A stretch of 64,000 nt of DNA, taken from Siphonobacter sp. BAB-5405. GTDB lineage: Bacteria; Bacteroidota; Bacteroidia; Cytophagales; Spirosomataceae. Under the pieces are notes generated by a model. The model worked only from the letters and a program-made list of their open reading frames with translations, was not told where the DNA came from and ran no database searches. The translations under genes were made by a program, and so were the position numbers. This document shows, in pieces, positions 32,387 through 42,355 of the stretch; positions within the stretch are counted from its first letter, which is position 1, and each line of letters starts with the position of its first letter. The stretch spans positions 1 to 64,000 of the forward strand of contig NZ_NJAG01000016.1 of assembly GCF_002872335.1 (NCBI RefSeq), in the 5' to 3' direction.

Positions 32387-34098
32387 TAAGAAATAATGAT
32401 TTATCTGTAATAAGCCCGGCAAATGAACCAGTTCTACCAGTTTTATTAAATACTTCGTTCGATGAATCAGGGGGGCAGATTAGTATAGAAAACCCTGACG
32501 ATAACGGAAGTAACTATAAATTAAATTATACTACAAATAAACTATTTCAATCTCAAATAGATTTAAGTTCAGATCTAAATTTTCAAGCATACTATAACGG
32601 CAAATCTCAATTTAGCACAGGTACAACTAAAGATCAGACTTCTCAAATAAGTATTGCAGCTGGTTTCTTTAAGAATAAATTGGCAACTATATATAACAAA
32701 GCTAAGTATGGAGAAATATCATCTGCAGAGTTTGGACCTTTATACAGTCTTTGGTTAAAGTATTATGATAAAAGTGCTAAAACAGATGATAAAATTATCG
32801 GGAGTTTCTACGGCATGAGCTTTTATACATCTAAAGGTGTTTCAACTAAAGATGAAATAAAATTTGATCACCAAATGAGTTCGAGTGGTAAATATCCATT
32901 TCTAAGTTATCAATTGGATGGCTCAGTAAAGTGGGGTAGTTCATCAAACATGAAAAGCTCTACTAATACTTTTTATACTTACATGTTTGAAAAACCAAAT
33001 TTAACAACATTACCAACTGTTGATGATATAGAAAAAACATGGAAATTGTTAAGCAAGATAACTAATCCAATTAATACATTGACAACTAAGAATATACCTT
33101 CAGACCAACCGTTGCTATTATCAGTCACTTTTGGACCTTTACCATACCAAGATGTTATTAACCTAGTAAGTCTAGATTTTGATTACTCTAAAAAAAATAT
33201 GGAAGGAAATTCAGAATATATCAAAAGTATTAAATTAATAAAAGATAATCCTATCAGCAATGGGAACGGATATTATACATTTAAAATTTCAATTGAAAGA
33301 GATGAACAAAAAATAATGGATGATTTTAATAGCATAAACAATATTGCCAATATTAGCATCCCATTTCGTCTTTTTATAGACAAACCAATAAATGATAAAT
33401 ACCTTGATATAAAATATGACAAATATGACCTAACAACAGAGCGTTATCCTAATCCATTCTGCGAAGTATATGACGTAATACCTTCATTAAATCCATTAGA
33501 TAATACATTTAAATATAATACAAAAGTAAGATTTAAATTACCAAACATCAATATGGTTATCATAAATAGTCCTAAGCCCCCGAGAGTGATAGATCTTCTT
33601 GGACTACCGTTGGGAGTTAGCGAAGATTTGAAAAAATCAATATTAGCTTCAAAATTTACGTTAACTAATATAAACGAATATAACTTAGAATTTGACATAC
33701 CATTAAACTCTAAGCACTTCAACATCAATCAAAGATCTTACGACTTAGAAGCAGTGATAGAATTTTCAGCCAATAATAATAGATATATCAGAAAACTACC
33801 GCTTAGAATCAATGCACCCAAGCAATTAATAGAAACAAATAATATTGTATCTAATATCACCTTTAAAGATAACATTCAGTTAATTAATTCATTAAATCTA
33901 AAAGCGAAAGTTAATGATGATATTACAATAAGTGATCTAAAAAATCAATTCGATAAAGGTGAAAATTTCGATACATTAGCATTTATAGAAGCTCTCAAAA
34001 AAGTAACCAACTTATCAATCACTTCCGACAATTCATATGTAATCGATCCTAAGTATCTCATAATCAACAAAGTAACAGAATCAATAAAAAATAACTAA
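32371..34098 (+). CDS. Large AT-rich hypothetical protein
   Basis: 575 residues, beta-rich, rich in Asn, Ser, Lys and Ile. No signal peptide, membrane span or known motif. It may be read through from the secreted 118-residue gene or arise by a frameshift from it, since that product ends where this one begins. Codon use and base composition differ from the core genome, suggesting transfer. Confidence 0.55.
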   Translation: MGSYIIRNNDLSVISPANEPVLPVLLNTSFDESGGQISIENPDDNGSNYKLNYTTNKLFQSQIDLSSDLNFQAYYNGKSQFSTGTTKDQTSQISIAAGFFKNKLATIYNKAKYGEISSAEFGPLYSLWLKYYDKSAKTDDKIIGSFYGMSFYTSKGVSTKDEIKFDHQMSSSGKYPFLSYQLDGSVKWGSSSNMKSSTNTFYTYMFEKPNLTTLPTVDDIEKTWKLLSKITNPINTLTTKNIPSDQPLLLSVTFGPLPYQDVINLVSLDFDYSKKNMEGNSEYIKSIKLIKDNPISNGNGYYTFKISIERDEQKIMDDFNSINNIANISIPFRLFIDKPINDKYLDIKYDKYDLTTERYPNPFCEVYDVIPSLNPLDNTFKYNTKVRFKLPNINMVIINSPKPPRVIDLLGLPLGVSEDLKKSILASKFTLTNINEYNLEFDIPLNSKHFNINQRSYDLEAVIEFSANNNRYIRKLPLRINAPKQLIETNNIVSNITFKDNIQLINSLNLKAKVNDDITISDLKNQFDKGENFDTLAFIEALKKVTNLSITSDNSYVIDPKYLIINKVTESIKNN

Positions 34099-34116
34099 TT
34101 CAAATAATTAGGTTTA

Positions 34117-34153
34117 TTCAAAGAGCTTCAATAAATTATTGAAGCTCTTTGAA
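34117..34153 (+). terminator. Long perfect inverted repeat after the 575-aa gene
   Basis: Arms of 18 bp (34117-34134 and 34136-34153) around a single base. No T run follows, so it may be a terminator of unusual form or a transcript-end stabiliser. Confidence 0.6.
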
Positions 34154-34267
34154 TAAATGCATTCTATAAATAAATCTTAATTATAGCAAACAGTTTTAAA
34201 ACTTATGTTTTATGTTTATCTACCCATACCGATATATCTTTTAATATTAAGTTATTTATTAGCTCTT

Positions 34268-34787
34268 GATCAGAACCCACTCCAGAACCACCGAACTCAA
34301 AATTTACTTTAGAATACTTGGGGAGCGGAAAAGTTAGAACCAGAGTAGAAGGTATAATGAACACAGCCTTTACCTATACCTGGACGTTCGGAGATGGAAG
34401 TTCATATAATGGTACTGATGTGACTCACACATACAAGCAAAACGGCACCTACAATATTACGCTAGTAGTATCAGGGGCTGATAGACAGTCATCAACGGCT
34501 AAGGCTGCATTAGTGGACAACATTGCTACTACAGGGCAAGGTATAGTCTACCTGTATAGGATAAACAATGTAAAAGGGAATGTAGCCGTGACTGTCAATG
34601 GAACCTCAGAGGGAAGCATTACCATCTACGACGGTACGCGTATACCTAACTGCGGTGATGCTGGATATGCAACCTTTACCAGACCTGCTGGAACATACAA
34701 TATTGGTGCTAAGGCACAAAGTGGTGAAAGCTGGGCTGGGATGATGACTATCGTAAATGGGCAATGTAGTAAATTGGGATTACAGTA
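34268..34787 (+). pseudogene. Truncated copy of the PKD lipoprotein gene
   Basis: Nearly identical to 31252-31774, but five bases are lost where the lipobox Cys is encoded, giving an in-frame TGA and a shifted signal peptide. The remaining open frame codes for the PKD part and C-terminal domain without export signals. A TTG at 34318 could start a 156-residue remnant. Some upstream signal-peptide-like sequence remains (34206 onward) in another frame. Confidence 0.75.
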
Positions 34788-34800
34788 AGTTTATCTATGA

Positions 34801-34847
34801 AAAGCCATAAGGATAATTCATATAATGAATTATCCTTATGCTTTTCA
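34801..34847 (+). terminator. Terminator-like hairpin after the PKD copy
   Basis: 16-bp perfect arms at 34807-34822 and 34826-34841, flanked by AAAAGC and CTTTT. AT-rich stem. Confidence 0.7.
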
Positions 34848-34913
34848 TAACAGTATTTATTAATAAATATTATATCTTACATTCTGATTATTTCAAACTA
34901 ATAATTTTAATTA

Positions 34914-36641
34914 ATGATTATGACCACAAAAGAAAGAGAGCCAGTTTTTGTTAATTCCCTATCCTACAATGACATCTATTCATCTGATAGCAAAAAAAGT
35001 TTCTTTGAGTATATAAAAAATATTTCAGCGGAAGAATTACTATTCTCAGTGTGTTCATATACTGTTCAAATCCACAATCAAAAACTCTCAAACTCATTAG
35101 CCCAAATATATTTATATAATTTGATAGAAAAAGGTTTACCAAAACAAATTCAGAAAAAAGTACAAACATATATCAACTATATATTATCAAAAAGAAATCA
35201 TCAATTTAATTTTATAAATAACACTTCTTCATTAATATTTATTCAGCATGTACTAATGAATGCTGAAAAATTACCTATTAAAACAAAAAGAAGTGCTGAA
35301 AAAGATCATAATATATTTAAAGCTTATTTGTGGTGCACTCAAAAATGGATTGATGAACAAGAAAAAAATAAATATATATACTCCTCTAACTCTATTGAAG
35401 ATATAATTAAATTTTTATTAGAATATAGATTACCAGTACAAGAACTCCAAGAATTTAAAGATTTTAGACCCCAGTTTATAAAATCTTCATATTTTTTTAA
35501 ATTTTGCAAATCAGACAAACAATTTTCTGATTATTTAAACATATTTCTTAAAAGTTATAATATAGAGGACTCAGACTCATATCTATATCATCTATTATTA
35601 TTTTATATGACCAATTATGAAACATTTAATGTTGATTGCTATACAACAGTTTCTAAAAATCACCAAGTTGCTTTAAATTTTCTAGAAACTTTAGCTATAA
35701 ATAATCAACCTATAAAATACGATAAAGATTTCAAAGAAATTAGAAATTACCCTATTTATAAAGCAAGTGGTAGCAGGTATATATATCTAAGTAAAAATTT
35801 CCTTATAGACAAAATATATCAAGGAATAATTTTTAAAATGGGAATTGAACTTGTAAAAGAAAAAGCTATATATAACAATAGTAGAATTAAGTCCTCGATA
35901 GATTTTATGAGTATTTTTGGTCAAGAGTTCACAGAAAACAATCTATTTTACAGATGCATGGAAATTAATTTTAAGAATATGGATTCTATGCAACCAGGAT
36001 CAGAGTTAAAAAAAATTATAACAGCCGGTGAGCCAGACTATTACATGCGTAAAAAAAATGACGTATTTATTTTTGAATTTAAAAACTGTCTATTGAACTC
36101 TGAAGCAAAATTCAGCTACGACTTTAATAGAATTAAAGAAGAAATATATATAAAGTTTGTAAAAGATAGAAAAGGCAAAGATGAAGGTATAATGCAGATA
36201 ATAAACACTATAAATGCTATTAGTCAGGGAACATTTAAAGCAATTGACGATATCAATAATAAAAGTACTATCATATATCCAATTATAGTCTACACTGATA
36301 GTTCGTTCGGCCTAGAAGGAATTAATCACATTCTGAACAAAGAATTTAAGAAACATTTAAAAAAATATAAATTCATTGTCTGCAATCTAACAATGATCAA
36401 CATTGACACATTAATTAAATTCCAAAACTTATTTGAAAAAGATAAAATTAAATTAAATAAATTTATTGATGAATACCACTATTTAATCAATACTTCATCA
36501 AATATCCAAGATAGATTAATCTCATTTGATAGATTTTTAGAAGACAAATTAATAAATAATAATATTGAAATTGAAATCGAAATACCGACCATGATGAAAG
36601 AATTCATGGAATTAATAGAGAGGTTCCAGGAGAAAAAATAA
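34914..36641 (+). CDS. PD-(D/E)XK nuclease-like protein
   Basis: 575 residues, AT-rich. Near residue 380, GEPDYY is followed by VFIFEFKNC, giving the D...ExK pattern of PD-(D/E)XK nucleases. The N-terminal 350 residues are helical with no known motif. No membrane span. Adjacent to a methyltransferase/ATPase/HNH operon, so a defence role is likely; substrate unknown. It may be a single-gene system. Confidence 0.62.
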   Translation: MIMTTKEREPVFVNSLSYNDIYSSDSKKSFFEYIKNISAEELLFSVCSYTVQIHNQKLSNSLAQIYLYNLIEKGLPKQIQKKVQTYINYILSKRNHQFNFINNTSSLIFIQHVLMNAEKLPIKTKRSAEKDHNIFKAYLWCTQKWIDEQEKNKYIYSSNSIEDIIKFLLEYRLPVQELQEFKDFRPQFIKSSYFFKFCKSDKQFSDYLNIFLKSYNIEDSDSYLYHLLLFYMTNYETFNVDCYTTVSKNHQVALNFLETLAINNQPIKYDKDFKEIRNYPIYKASGSRYIYLSKNFLIDKIYQGIIFKMGIELVKEKAIYNNSRIKSSIDFMSIFGQEFTENNLFYRCMEINFKNMDSMQPGSELKKIITAGEPDYYMRKKNDVFIFEFKNCLLNSEAKFSYDFNRIKEEIYIKFVKDRKGKDEGIMQIINTINAISQGTFKAIDDINNKSTIIYPIIVYTDSSFGLEGINHILNKEFKKHLKKYKFIVCNLTMINIDTLIKFQNLFEKDKIKLNKFIDEYHYLINTSSNIQDRLISFDRFLEDKLINNNIEIEIEIPTMMKEFMELIERFQEKK

Positions 36642-36731
36642 ATAAATAATAAAATTCATATAAGGATAATATTTCTTTTTTCGGTATAAAAACAGTAATT
36701 TTTACGTATCACATAGATAAAATAAATATTT

Positions 36732-37319
36732 TTAAATTTTATTTTGCTTAATCATTTCACTTGCTAAAAACGGAGCCCACTTTTTCAGATTATCTAGTGT
36801 ACGTTCAGAATTCTTGTATTCAATATAATATTCAAATCTTTCATCAACTAAATCATCATCATTAAGAGCTAATTTAGTGATAGTATCATCTATTTTTTTA
36901 AATAATATTGGATCTAAGATAGTTGGATTTACACAAACAAACAGATTAGAAAAATCAATACAGAACCAATCATTATTTATCGTAGATGGATCTAATATTT
37001 TACCAACCCCCTTTTTAGTATTAAATCTAGTGCTACAAAAGCGAAAATTATTCCATTCATAGGCAAGATTTGGATTTTGAGACTTTGGAATAAAGTGATC
37101 AATACTACCTTTTGTTGCATGCCTCCCCAACTTTACAGCACAATAATTACAAACGCCATTGTACAAATTGCTCATCGTTTCGAGGGAGCTAGTCCAATAT
37201 GCATGACTTTTCCATTGATTTTGATTAGGATTGGGTGTTGTTTTTAAAAACTCCAACCCTCTTGTTCTAATATCTTTATCAAAATCTAAAGGCTCGGAAT
37301 GTAAATCAATTTTCAGCAT
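36732..37319 (-). CDS. HNH nuclease (PtuB-like)
   Basis: 195 residues. C57xxC60, SIDHFIPKS (D74, H75) and NNFRFC..RFN (N91, C95, N100) fit an HNH/beta-beta-alpha metal nuclease with one incomplete Cys pair. In Septu systems PtuB is such an HNH partner of a PtuA ATPase. Here it follows an ATPase by 12 bases, in the same operon as a DNA methyltransferase. Confidence 0.75.
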   Translation of the reverse strand: MLKIDLHSEPLDFDKDIRTRGLEFLKTTPNPNQNQWKSHAYWTSSLETMSNLYNGVCNYCAVKLGRHATKGSIDHFIPKSQNPNLAYEWNNFRFCSTRFNTKKGVGKILDPSTINNDWFCIDFSNLFVCVNPTILDPILFKKIDDTITKLALNDDDLVDERFEYYIEYKNSERTLDNLKKWAPFLASEMIKQNKI

Positions 37320-37331
37320 TAACTGTATGGG

Positions 37332-39251
37332 TTAGTCAATTTCTTTGGATTCTAAGAAGTGGTACCAACGATTAAGAAAAAGATTATGATTTGGAAAACG
37401 TTTTTCTAATATAACAGTATGTTCCTTCAACTCCTCTATCGTCACATCTTTTTTACTCATTAAGCTCTTAGCTTTAAGCCAAGCTTTTTCCGTTTCTAAA
37501 GAGCCTGCATAACTTAACTCAAAAAAGTCAGACGTCAGCCACGCATCTATACTTCCCATTATAGAAAAATCTTGATCAGCTATCTTTACTTTACCCTTCT
37601 CATTAATATCTAAATGAAATATTGAATCTATAGAATTGTCAAAATGTGGTTCTAGTGAAGCAACAACGGATGGAGAATGAGTTGAGATTATAAATTGTAT
37701 ATCTAACTTTAAAGATAATTCTTTCGTAATAGCTAATAATGACGGCAGTATTCGTCTTTGCCATTTCGGATGCAAATGAGACTCAACTTCATCAATAATC
37801 ACTACCATTTTATTCGAAACATTTTTATTATCTAAATTAGCTTTTTGTGTATGCTCGAACCATAACCATATGATTAAATAGGATAACGCAATAATTCTTT
37901 TTATCGCTTCTGAACAGTGAACTATAGCTACATCACCATAAGAATATTTTAGAAATGGCATTTCTCTTGAATCCCAAGAGACTGAACGTGTAGAGCCAAT
38001 TTGTATTGGATTTGCATCTGATGCCTCCGTAGGAGCTAAAATCGAAAATATTTCAGAGAAAAGATTAAATATTTTCTCGTAATCTTTACTCCAAGTAGTC
38101 CAATCATTAATCAAACCATTGCAAATTTTTCTAGTCGTTAATACATCAGAATTTTTCCCGTTCCAAATCTCATTTTTAGAGAATAGTAAGGTTTCTCTTC
38201 TTAATGTTTTCAAACTATAGTCAAGCTCAAATCCTAAAGGATCTTTTATAGCAACAGAGCCATCAACTCTTGCATAAATACCTAGCAAATAATTTTCAGG
38301 AATTTCTTTTTTTGATATCCAATTTCCCTTTTGGGGATCGAATGTAAACACAGTAGTTGGTAGAGTTGCATATTTTCTAAGTTTTTTCATAAGTCTATAT
38401 CTAATTGTTCCCTCTATTATATTTTCAGGAAAAATTGGATAAGAAACCCAAGTATTAGTAAGTATCCACCATGCACAATCTAATATAAAGGTCTTACCTA
38501 ATCCATTATCTCCAGTAAATATGTTAACTCTATCATTGAAATTAACTTCTATATCTTCAACTGGGCCTGTTTTAACTATTTGCAAGTAGGATAAAGTCGC
38601 ATCACTTACATCATTTTCTGGTTTATCAGGAGGTGAAGAGATACCTAAAAATCTTTTTGTAAATTCCCAATCAAAAGGTTTATCATCCAGTTCATATCCA
38701 ATTCGATAGCGAGTAGGTATATTTAAATCAAATAGACTTAATAGCTCTTCGTCAGAAAAACTAAATTCCTTTAAAAATTTATCTAAAATTTCATCTGCAT
38801 TAGTCTTCCTCGAAAAATCTTCCTTTCTGTATAGCCAACATGCCATAGCAAATGCAGGTATTTTAGAAAGTTTTTTAGCATTGATTACAGATGATATTTC
38901 ACTAATATATTTTTCATTCCAACCCCACTCGCCAGTTCCTGTTTCATGAATAAAAGCCCCTCCGAAGGTTTGAGTACGGTTAGCTTGCGAACCTGATGAA
39001 GGATAGTCATACTTCAACCAATCTTTACTTTTCTCCGATATTCTAAAGGCCCTAAAATACCATTTTGTATCTTCTTCAGGCTTAAAATATTGTTCGAGAA
39101 ACTTTGTTTCATAATTTGCTATTGGAAAATCAATAGATTTCCCAATAGGTAAGTTATTTTTTTTACAAGTTAAAAAAGTGATTCCTAAGAAAGGATGCAG
39201 GTTGTACATCCTTTCTAAAGCAAACCATATTAAATCATTTGGTATATACAT
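37332..39251 (-). CDS. AAA/ABC-type ATPase (PtuA-like)
   Basis: 639 residues. Walker A GDNGLGKT at 247-254, Walker B VVIIDEVE at 483-490, and STHSP at 523-527 match the SMC/ABC-like AAA_15/AAA_21 ATPases of Septu PtuA and related defence proteins. A domain of about 220 residues precedes Walker A, more than the basic PtuA needs, perhaps a target sensor. Sits between the methyltransferase (12 bases away) and the HNH gene. Confidence 0.78.
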   Translation of the reverse strand: MYIPNDLIWFALERMYNLHPFLGITFLTCKKNNLPIGKSIDFPIANYETKFLEQYFKPEEDTKWYFRAFRISEKSKDWLKYDYPSSGSQANRTQTFGGAFIHETGTGEWGWNEKYISEISSVINAKKLSKIPAFAMACWLYRKEDFSRKTNADEILDKFLKEFSFSDEELLSLFDLNIPTRYRIGYELDDKPFDWEFTKRFLGISSPPDKPENDVSDATLSYLQIVKTGPVEDIEVNFNDRVNIFTGDNGLGKTFILDCAWWILTNTWVSYPIFPENIIEGTIRYRLMKKLRKYATLPTTVFTFDPQKGNWISKKEIPENYLLGIYARVDGSVAIKDPLGFELDYSLKTLRRETLLFSKNEIWNGKNSDVLTTRKICNGLINDWTTWSKDYEKIFNLFSEIFSILAPTEASDANPIQIGSTRSVSWDSREMPFLKYSYGDVAIVHCSEAIKRIIALSYLIIWLWFEHTQKANLDNKNVSNKMVVIIDEVESHLHPKWQRRILPSLLAITKELSLKLDIQFIISTHSPSVVASLEPHFDNSIDSIFHLDINEKGKVKIADQDFSIMGSIDAWLTSDFFELSYAGSLETEKAWLKAKSLMSKKDVTIEELKEHTVILEKRFPNHNLFLNRWYHFLESKEID

Positions 39252-39263
39252 GCCTTTCAGATC

Positions 39264-40166
39264 TTATAACGAATTTTTTTGTAATTCTTTTACTGCATGC
39301 AAACAAAACTCATTACTTAAATCTATACCAATACCGTTCCTTCTTAAATTATTAGCGACCCTAACAGTTGTACCACTACCTGAAAATGGATCTAATACAA
39401 TCCCTCCTTCTGGGCATCCTACATTTAAGCATCTTTCAACTAACTCATCCGGATAAGGAGCTGTTTGTATTCCTTTTGCAGCTTTAGGTCTAGCAGTAAT
39501 AGTCCACATATCTTCTTGCTCGTGCTCTAACAAATCAGTTCTATCAAAATAATAATTCTTTTTTTTAACAAACATAAATATAAACTCATAACTTCTTTTG
39601 GGTCGATCCTTTACAGCTTCTGGTAAAGAATGCTTTCTATACCATATGATATTACTTCTTAGTATCCAATTAGAATGAATCATTTTTAAAGCCAATCTCC
39701 ATGGAATTCCTATCAGAGTTTTAGGTTTTAAACCTATACCCATTCCTCCACTTTTGTCTACTGCTCTTAAGCCGAATCTCCTTTTTTTACTTTTTTTATC
39801 TACCCCTTGTGATTCGCCTTTTCCAGAATAATAGGTATCCCCTATATTAATAAATACCGTTCCACTTGGCTTTAATACTCTATATATTTCATTCATTACT
39901 GAATTTAATTTTTCAATAAATTCTTCAACTGTATCTTCCAAACCTAGTTGTCCTTCGCTTTGATAATCCCTAAGCCAGAAGTAAGGTGGAGAAGTTACTA
40001 CACAATCGCAGAATTCGTTTGGTAAAGTTTTTAGAACAGCTAAACTGTCCCCATTATAGATCTCCCATGTGCTACCATTCGCAGCTACACCTGAGTATCT
40101 ATTATTTATATCACCCAAATTGTTCGAAACTACTTCTTCCTCTTTGAACATTCTTCCTTTTATCAT
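39264..40166 (-). CDS. Site-specific DNA methyltransferase (N4/N6 type)
   Basis: 300 residues. TSPPYFWLRDY (SPPY at 59-62, the catalytic loop of N4-cytosine or N6-adenine enzymes) precedes DPFSGSGTT (about 263), the AdoMet-binding motif; this order is the beta class. It would protect self DNA, or mark the state read by the ATPase/HNH pair. First gene of the three-gene operon. An alternative start is the ATG at 40151. Confidence 0.85.
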   Translation of the reverse strand: MIKGRMFKEEEVVSNNLGDINNRYSGVAANGSTWEIYNGDSLAVLKTLPNEFCDCVVTSPPYFWLRDYQSEGQLGLEDTVEEFIEKLNSVMNEIYRVLKPSGTVFINIGDTYYSGKGESQGVDKKSKKRRFGLRAVDKSGGMGIGLKPKTLIGIPWRLALKMIHSNWILRSNIIWYRKHSLPEAVKDRPKRSYEFIFMFVKKKNYYFDRTDLLEHEQEDMWTITARPKAAKGIQTAPYPDELVERCLNVGCPEGGIVLDPFSGSGTTVRVANNLRRNGIGIDLSNEFCLHAVKELQKNSL

Positions 40167-40353
40167 GTACTAACTAGCAAAGTTAGTTTTTTACCTCATG
40201 AAAACTTATTATAAAATATTATTTTAATTAACAAATGATAATTAAAATAATATACAAACCTCAGTCCCAATGTTTTAGGGCATTGTGTTTTTACATAATT
40301 TGTATATATCGTCAGCTGATCTATCTCAATTACTATATCGTAAAGATTAGATC

Positions 40354-40560
40354 TCACTTTTCGATATCTGTAATTTCCCTCAGTCTTGACCGTATTTCCG
40401 GGGGCTTGGTATCTTTTATCTATACGGAAGCAAAAGGATCATGGCTAACCAGGTTACGTTTACGAGCCTCATTATATACTACTTGTAAAAAATTGATACG
40501 CGCTAGAATGGTAAAGGGATCAGTATTGTCTCTATGTTCAAGGATATGAACCGAATAAGC
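40354..40560 (-). pseudogene. Decayed tyrosine-recombinase fragment
   Basis: The minus strand reads DNTDPFTILARINFLQVVYN then EARKRNLVSHDPFASV, stop, and KIKD-like sequence IKDTKPPEIRSRLREITDIE. This matches the end of the SAM-like core-binding domain and the linker of phage integrases. Two or more stops break it and no catalytic domain survives. It lies 400 bases from the tRNA-Arg 3' end. Confidence 0.5.
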
Positions 40561-40912
40561 TATTCGTTTGTAACTTCATCACAGATAACACACTTTCCTT
40601 TCAGAAATTCTATAACCCTCGTACGTTCGATCTGTATGTGTCATAGGCAGCCACGCCATAGCTTTCTCTTTTCACTTCAACAGAATGTATCAGGTACATA
40701 TTAAACTTCACATGATTCTAATGCTACCCTATAACGATAGCTAGTTTCCAGCCTTTGAGTCTTTGCAATGCCGAGTAAAGAAGATTTGAAGGGTCAAATA
40801 ATTAATTATCTAATAAGATTGCAGCCCCCGTTAGCTAGTATGCTTTAAGACTAATAGGTGACAATTAAAGAATGTAATGTAGGTGAGTTTGTAGGTGAGC
40901 GGCAATAAAAAA
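40561..40912. other. Gene-free stretch beside the tRNA operon
   Basis: No frame looks coding. The left part may hold further remains of the integrase. Nothing else recognisable. Confidence 0.5.
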
Positions 40913-40938
40913 AGCCTTACGAATAAATTCGTAAGGCT
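40904..40938 (-). terminator. Terminator of the tRNA operon
   Basis: AGCCTTACGAA and TTCGTAAGGCT are perfect 11-bp arms around a 4-base loop; read on the minus strand a T7 run follows. It lies 14 bases past the tRNA-Arg gene. Confidence 0.88.
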
Positions 40939-40951
40939 CTGATTTCCAATG

Positions 40952-41027
40952 TGATCCCAGCAGGACGTCGAACCTCGCAACCTACTGCTTAGAAGGCAGT
41001 TGCTCTATCCGGTTGAGCTATAGGACC
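40952..41027 (-). tRNA. tRNA-Arg (anticodon TCT), abnormal T-arm
   Basis: The acceptor, D and anticodon arms fold normally; the anticodon loop is CTTCTAA, giving TCT (Arg). The T-arm reads GCGAGGTTCGACGTCCTGC, 19 bases where 17 (GCAGGTTCGAGTCCTGC) would be normal, so two single-base insertions disturb stem and loop. It may still be functional, be a pseudogene, or reflect an old integration scar at the 3' end. Confidence 0.7.
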
Positions 41028-41090
41028 AGACTCAGCCGGTTTCAGCGTGGTTCACAGAATTCTGAGAACGGGCACTGGTCAATTTAGTAG

Positions 41091-41164
41091 TCGGGGTGGC
41101 CAGATTCGAACTGACGGCCTTCTGCTCCCAAAGCAGACGCGATACCGGGCTACGCTACACCCCG
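41091..41164 (-). tRNA. tRNA-Pro (anticodon TGG)
   Basis: 74 bases. Acceptor CGGGGTG/CACCCCG pairs, anticodon loop TTTGGGA gives TGG, and T-arm GTTCGAATC is normal. CCA is not encoded. Confidence 0.93.
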
Positions 41165-41180
41165 AAAAATTCAAAACTGT

Positions 41181-41269
<89 letters not shown>

Positions 41270-41286
41270 TTCTCCGTTTCGGTTCG

Positions 41287-41318
41287 CAAATATAGGCTCT
41301 TAAAAACCCCAAACACAA
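41287..41318 (-). promoter_or_regulatory. Promoter of the tRNA operon
   Basis: On the minus strand TATATTTG (41287-41294) is a perfect Bacteroidota TAnnTTTG -7 box, with TTTG or TTG sequences 15-21 bases upstream. It lies 17 bases before tRNA-Ser. Confidence 0.65.
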
Positions 41319-41369
41319 GTTTTTTCGAAAAAAAATTCGTTTTTTGCAGTTTTCACCGTTGATAGCAGT

Positions 41370-42332
41370 ATGATTTTTAATCGTGATTGGGGACGAACGG
41401 AGCTGATTTTCATTGCTTTATTCGGTATTCTATACCTCATCTATTTGGGTCGAACTTTTTGGTACGCTCACCGGCTCAATACCTCTGCCCGCTCCGTCGC
41501 CCTGAAGTTTTTTCTTCGCTCGGCGGCCATGGGTGCTCTGGTCATTGGGTTGTTGGAGCCTTCCTTCGGCGATCCCGAACGGGATGTGCAGGCCGTGGGC
41601 AAGGATATTTTTCTGGTAGTCGATGTCTCTAGCTCCATGGATGCGACGGACATTCAGCCCTCCCGCCTGCAACGCATCAAGTTTGAACTGAATCGACTCA
41701 TTACGCAATTTCCCAACGATCGCTTCGGCCTCATCGTTTTTTCGTCAGGCACCTACTTGCAATGTCCGCTGACCTTTGACCGCAACGCCCTGACCGTTTT
41801 TATCGAGTCGCTCAACACCCGCATGCTGACCGATCAGGGGACCGCCTTCGAACCAGCCCTGCAAATGGCCCTGGATAAACAATCGGGCGAGCATACACGG
41901 GCCAATGCTTCGAAAGTCATTGTGTTCATCAGCGATGGCGAAGATTTCAACGGCGTCGCTACCAAAACGCTTCGGTCCATTCGCCGACAGGGGATTCAGC
42001 TCTTTTGCCTGGGCGTTGGTACCCGCGAGGGTAGCCGCATTCCTTCGGGTAATGGGTTCATCAAAGGCGAGGACGGCACCTTTATACGTACGTATCTGCA
42101 ATCCGAATCGCTGGAGAAAATGGCCGCGACCACCGGCGGCGACTATTACGAAATCACCACCGTCCGCAACGATTTCCCGAAACTGACCCAAAGCATCCAG
42201 CAGGTAGCCGGGCGGCTGATCGACCAGCGGAAAATAGCCATTACGTCCAATCGCTATTATTATTTCGTTATTCTGGGTCTGGTATTACTGAGTCTGGATA
42301 TTTTGATCACGGTGCGTACGTTTCGTTTGTAA
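41370..42332 (+). CDS. batB: BatB-like VWA-domain membrane protein
   Basis: 320 residues: two N-terminal spans, a von Willebrand A domain with MIDAS motif DVSSS at 85-89, and a C-terminal span (YFVILGLVLLSLDILI). Typical of BatB in the Bat aerotolerance/envelope operon of Bacteroidota; followed by the TPR partner. Its molecular role is not well defined. Confidence 0.85.
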   Translation: MIFNRDWGRTELIFIALFGILYLIYLGRTFWYAHRLNTSARSVALKFFLRSAAMGALVIGLLEPSFGDPERDVQAVGKDIFLVVDVSSSMDATDIQPSRLQRIKFELNRLITQFPNDRFGLIVFSSGTYLQCPLTFDRNALTVFIESLNTRMLTDQGTAFEPALQMALDKQSGEHTRANASKVIVFISDGEDFNGVATKTLRSIRRQGIQLFCLGVGTREGSRIPSGNGFIKGEDGTFIRTYLQSESLEKMAATTGGDYYEITTVRNDFPKLTQSIQQVAGRLIDQRKIAITSNRYYYFVILGLVLLSLDILITVRTFRL

Positions 42333-42355
42333 TCCGCTCCGAGTCGAGCTTGTGT

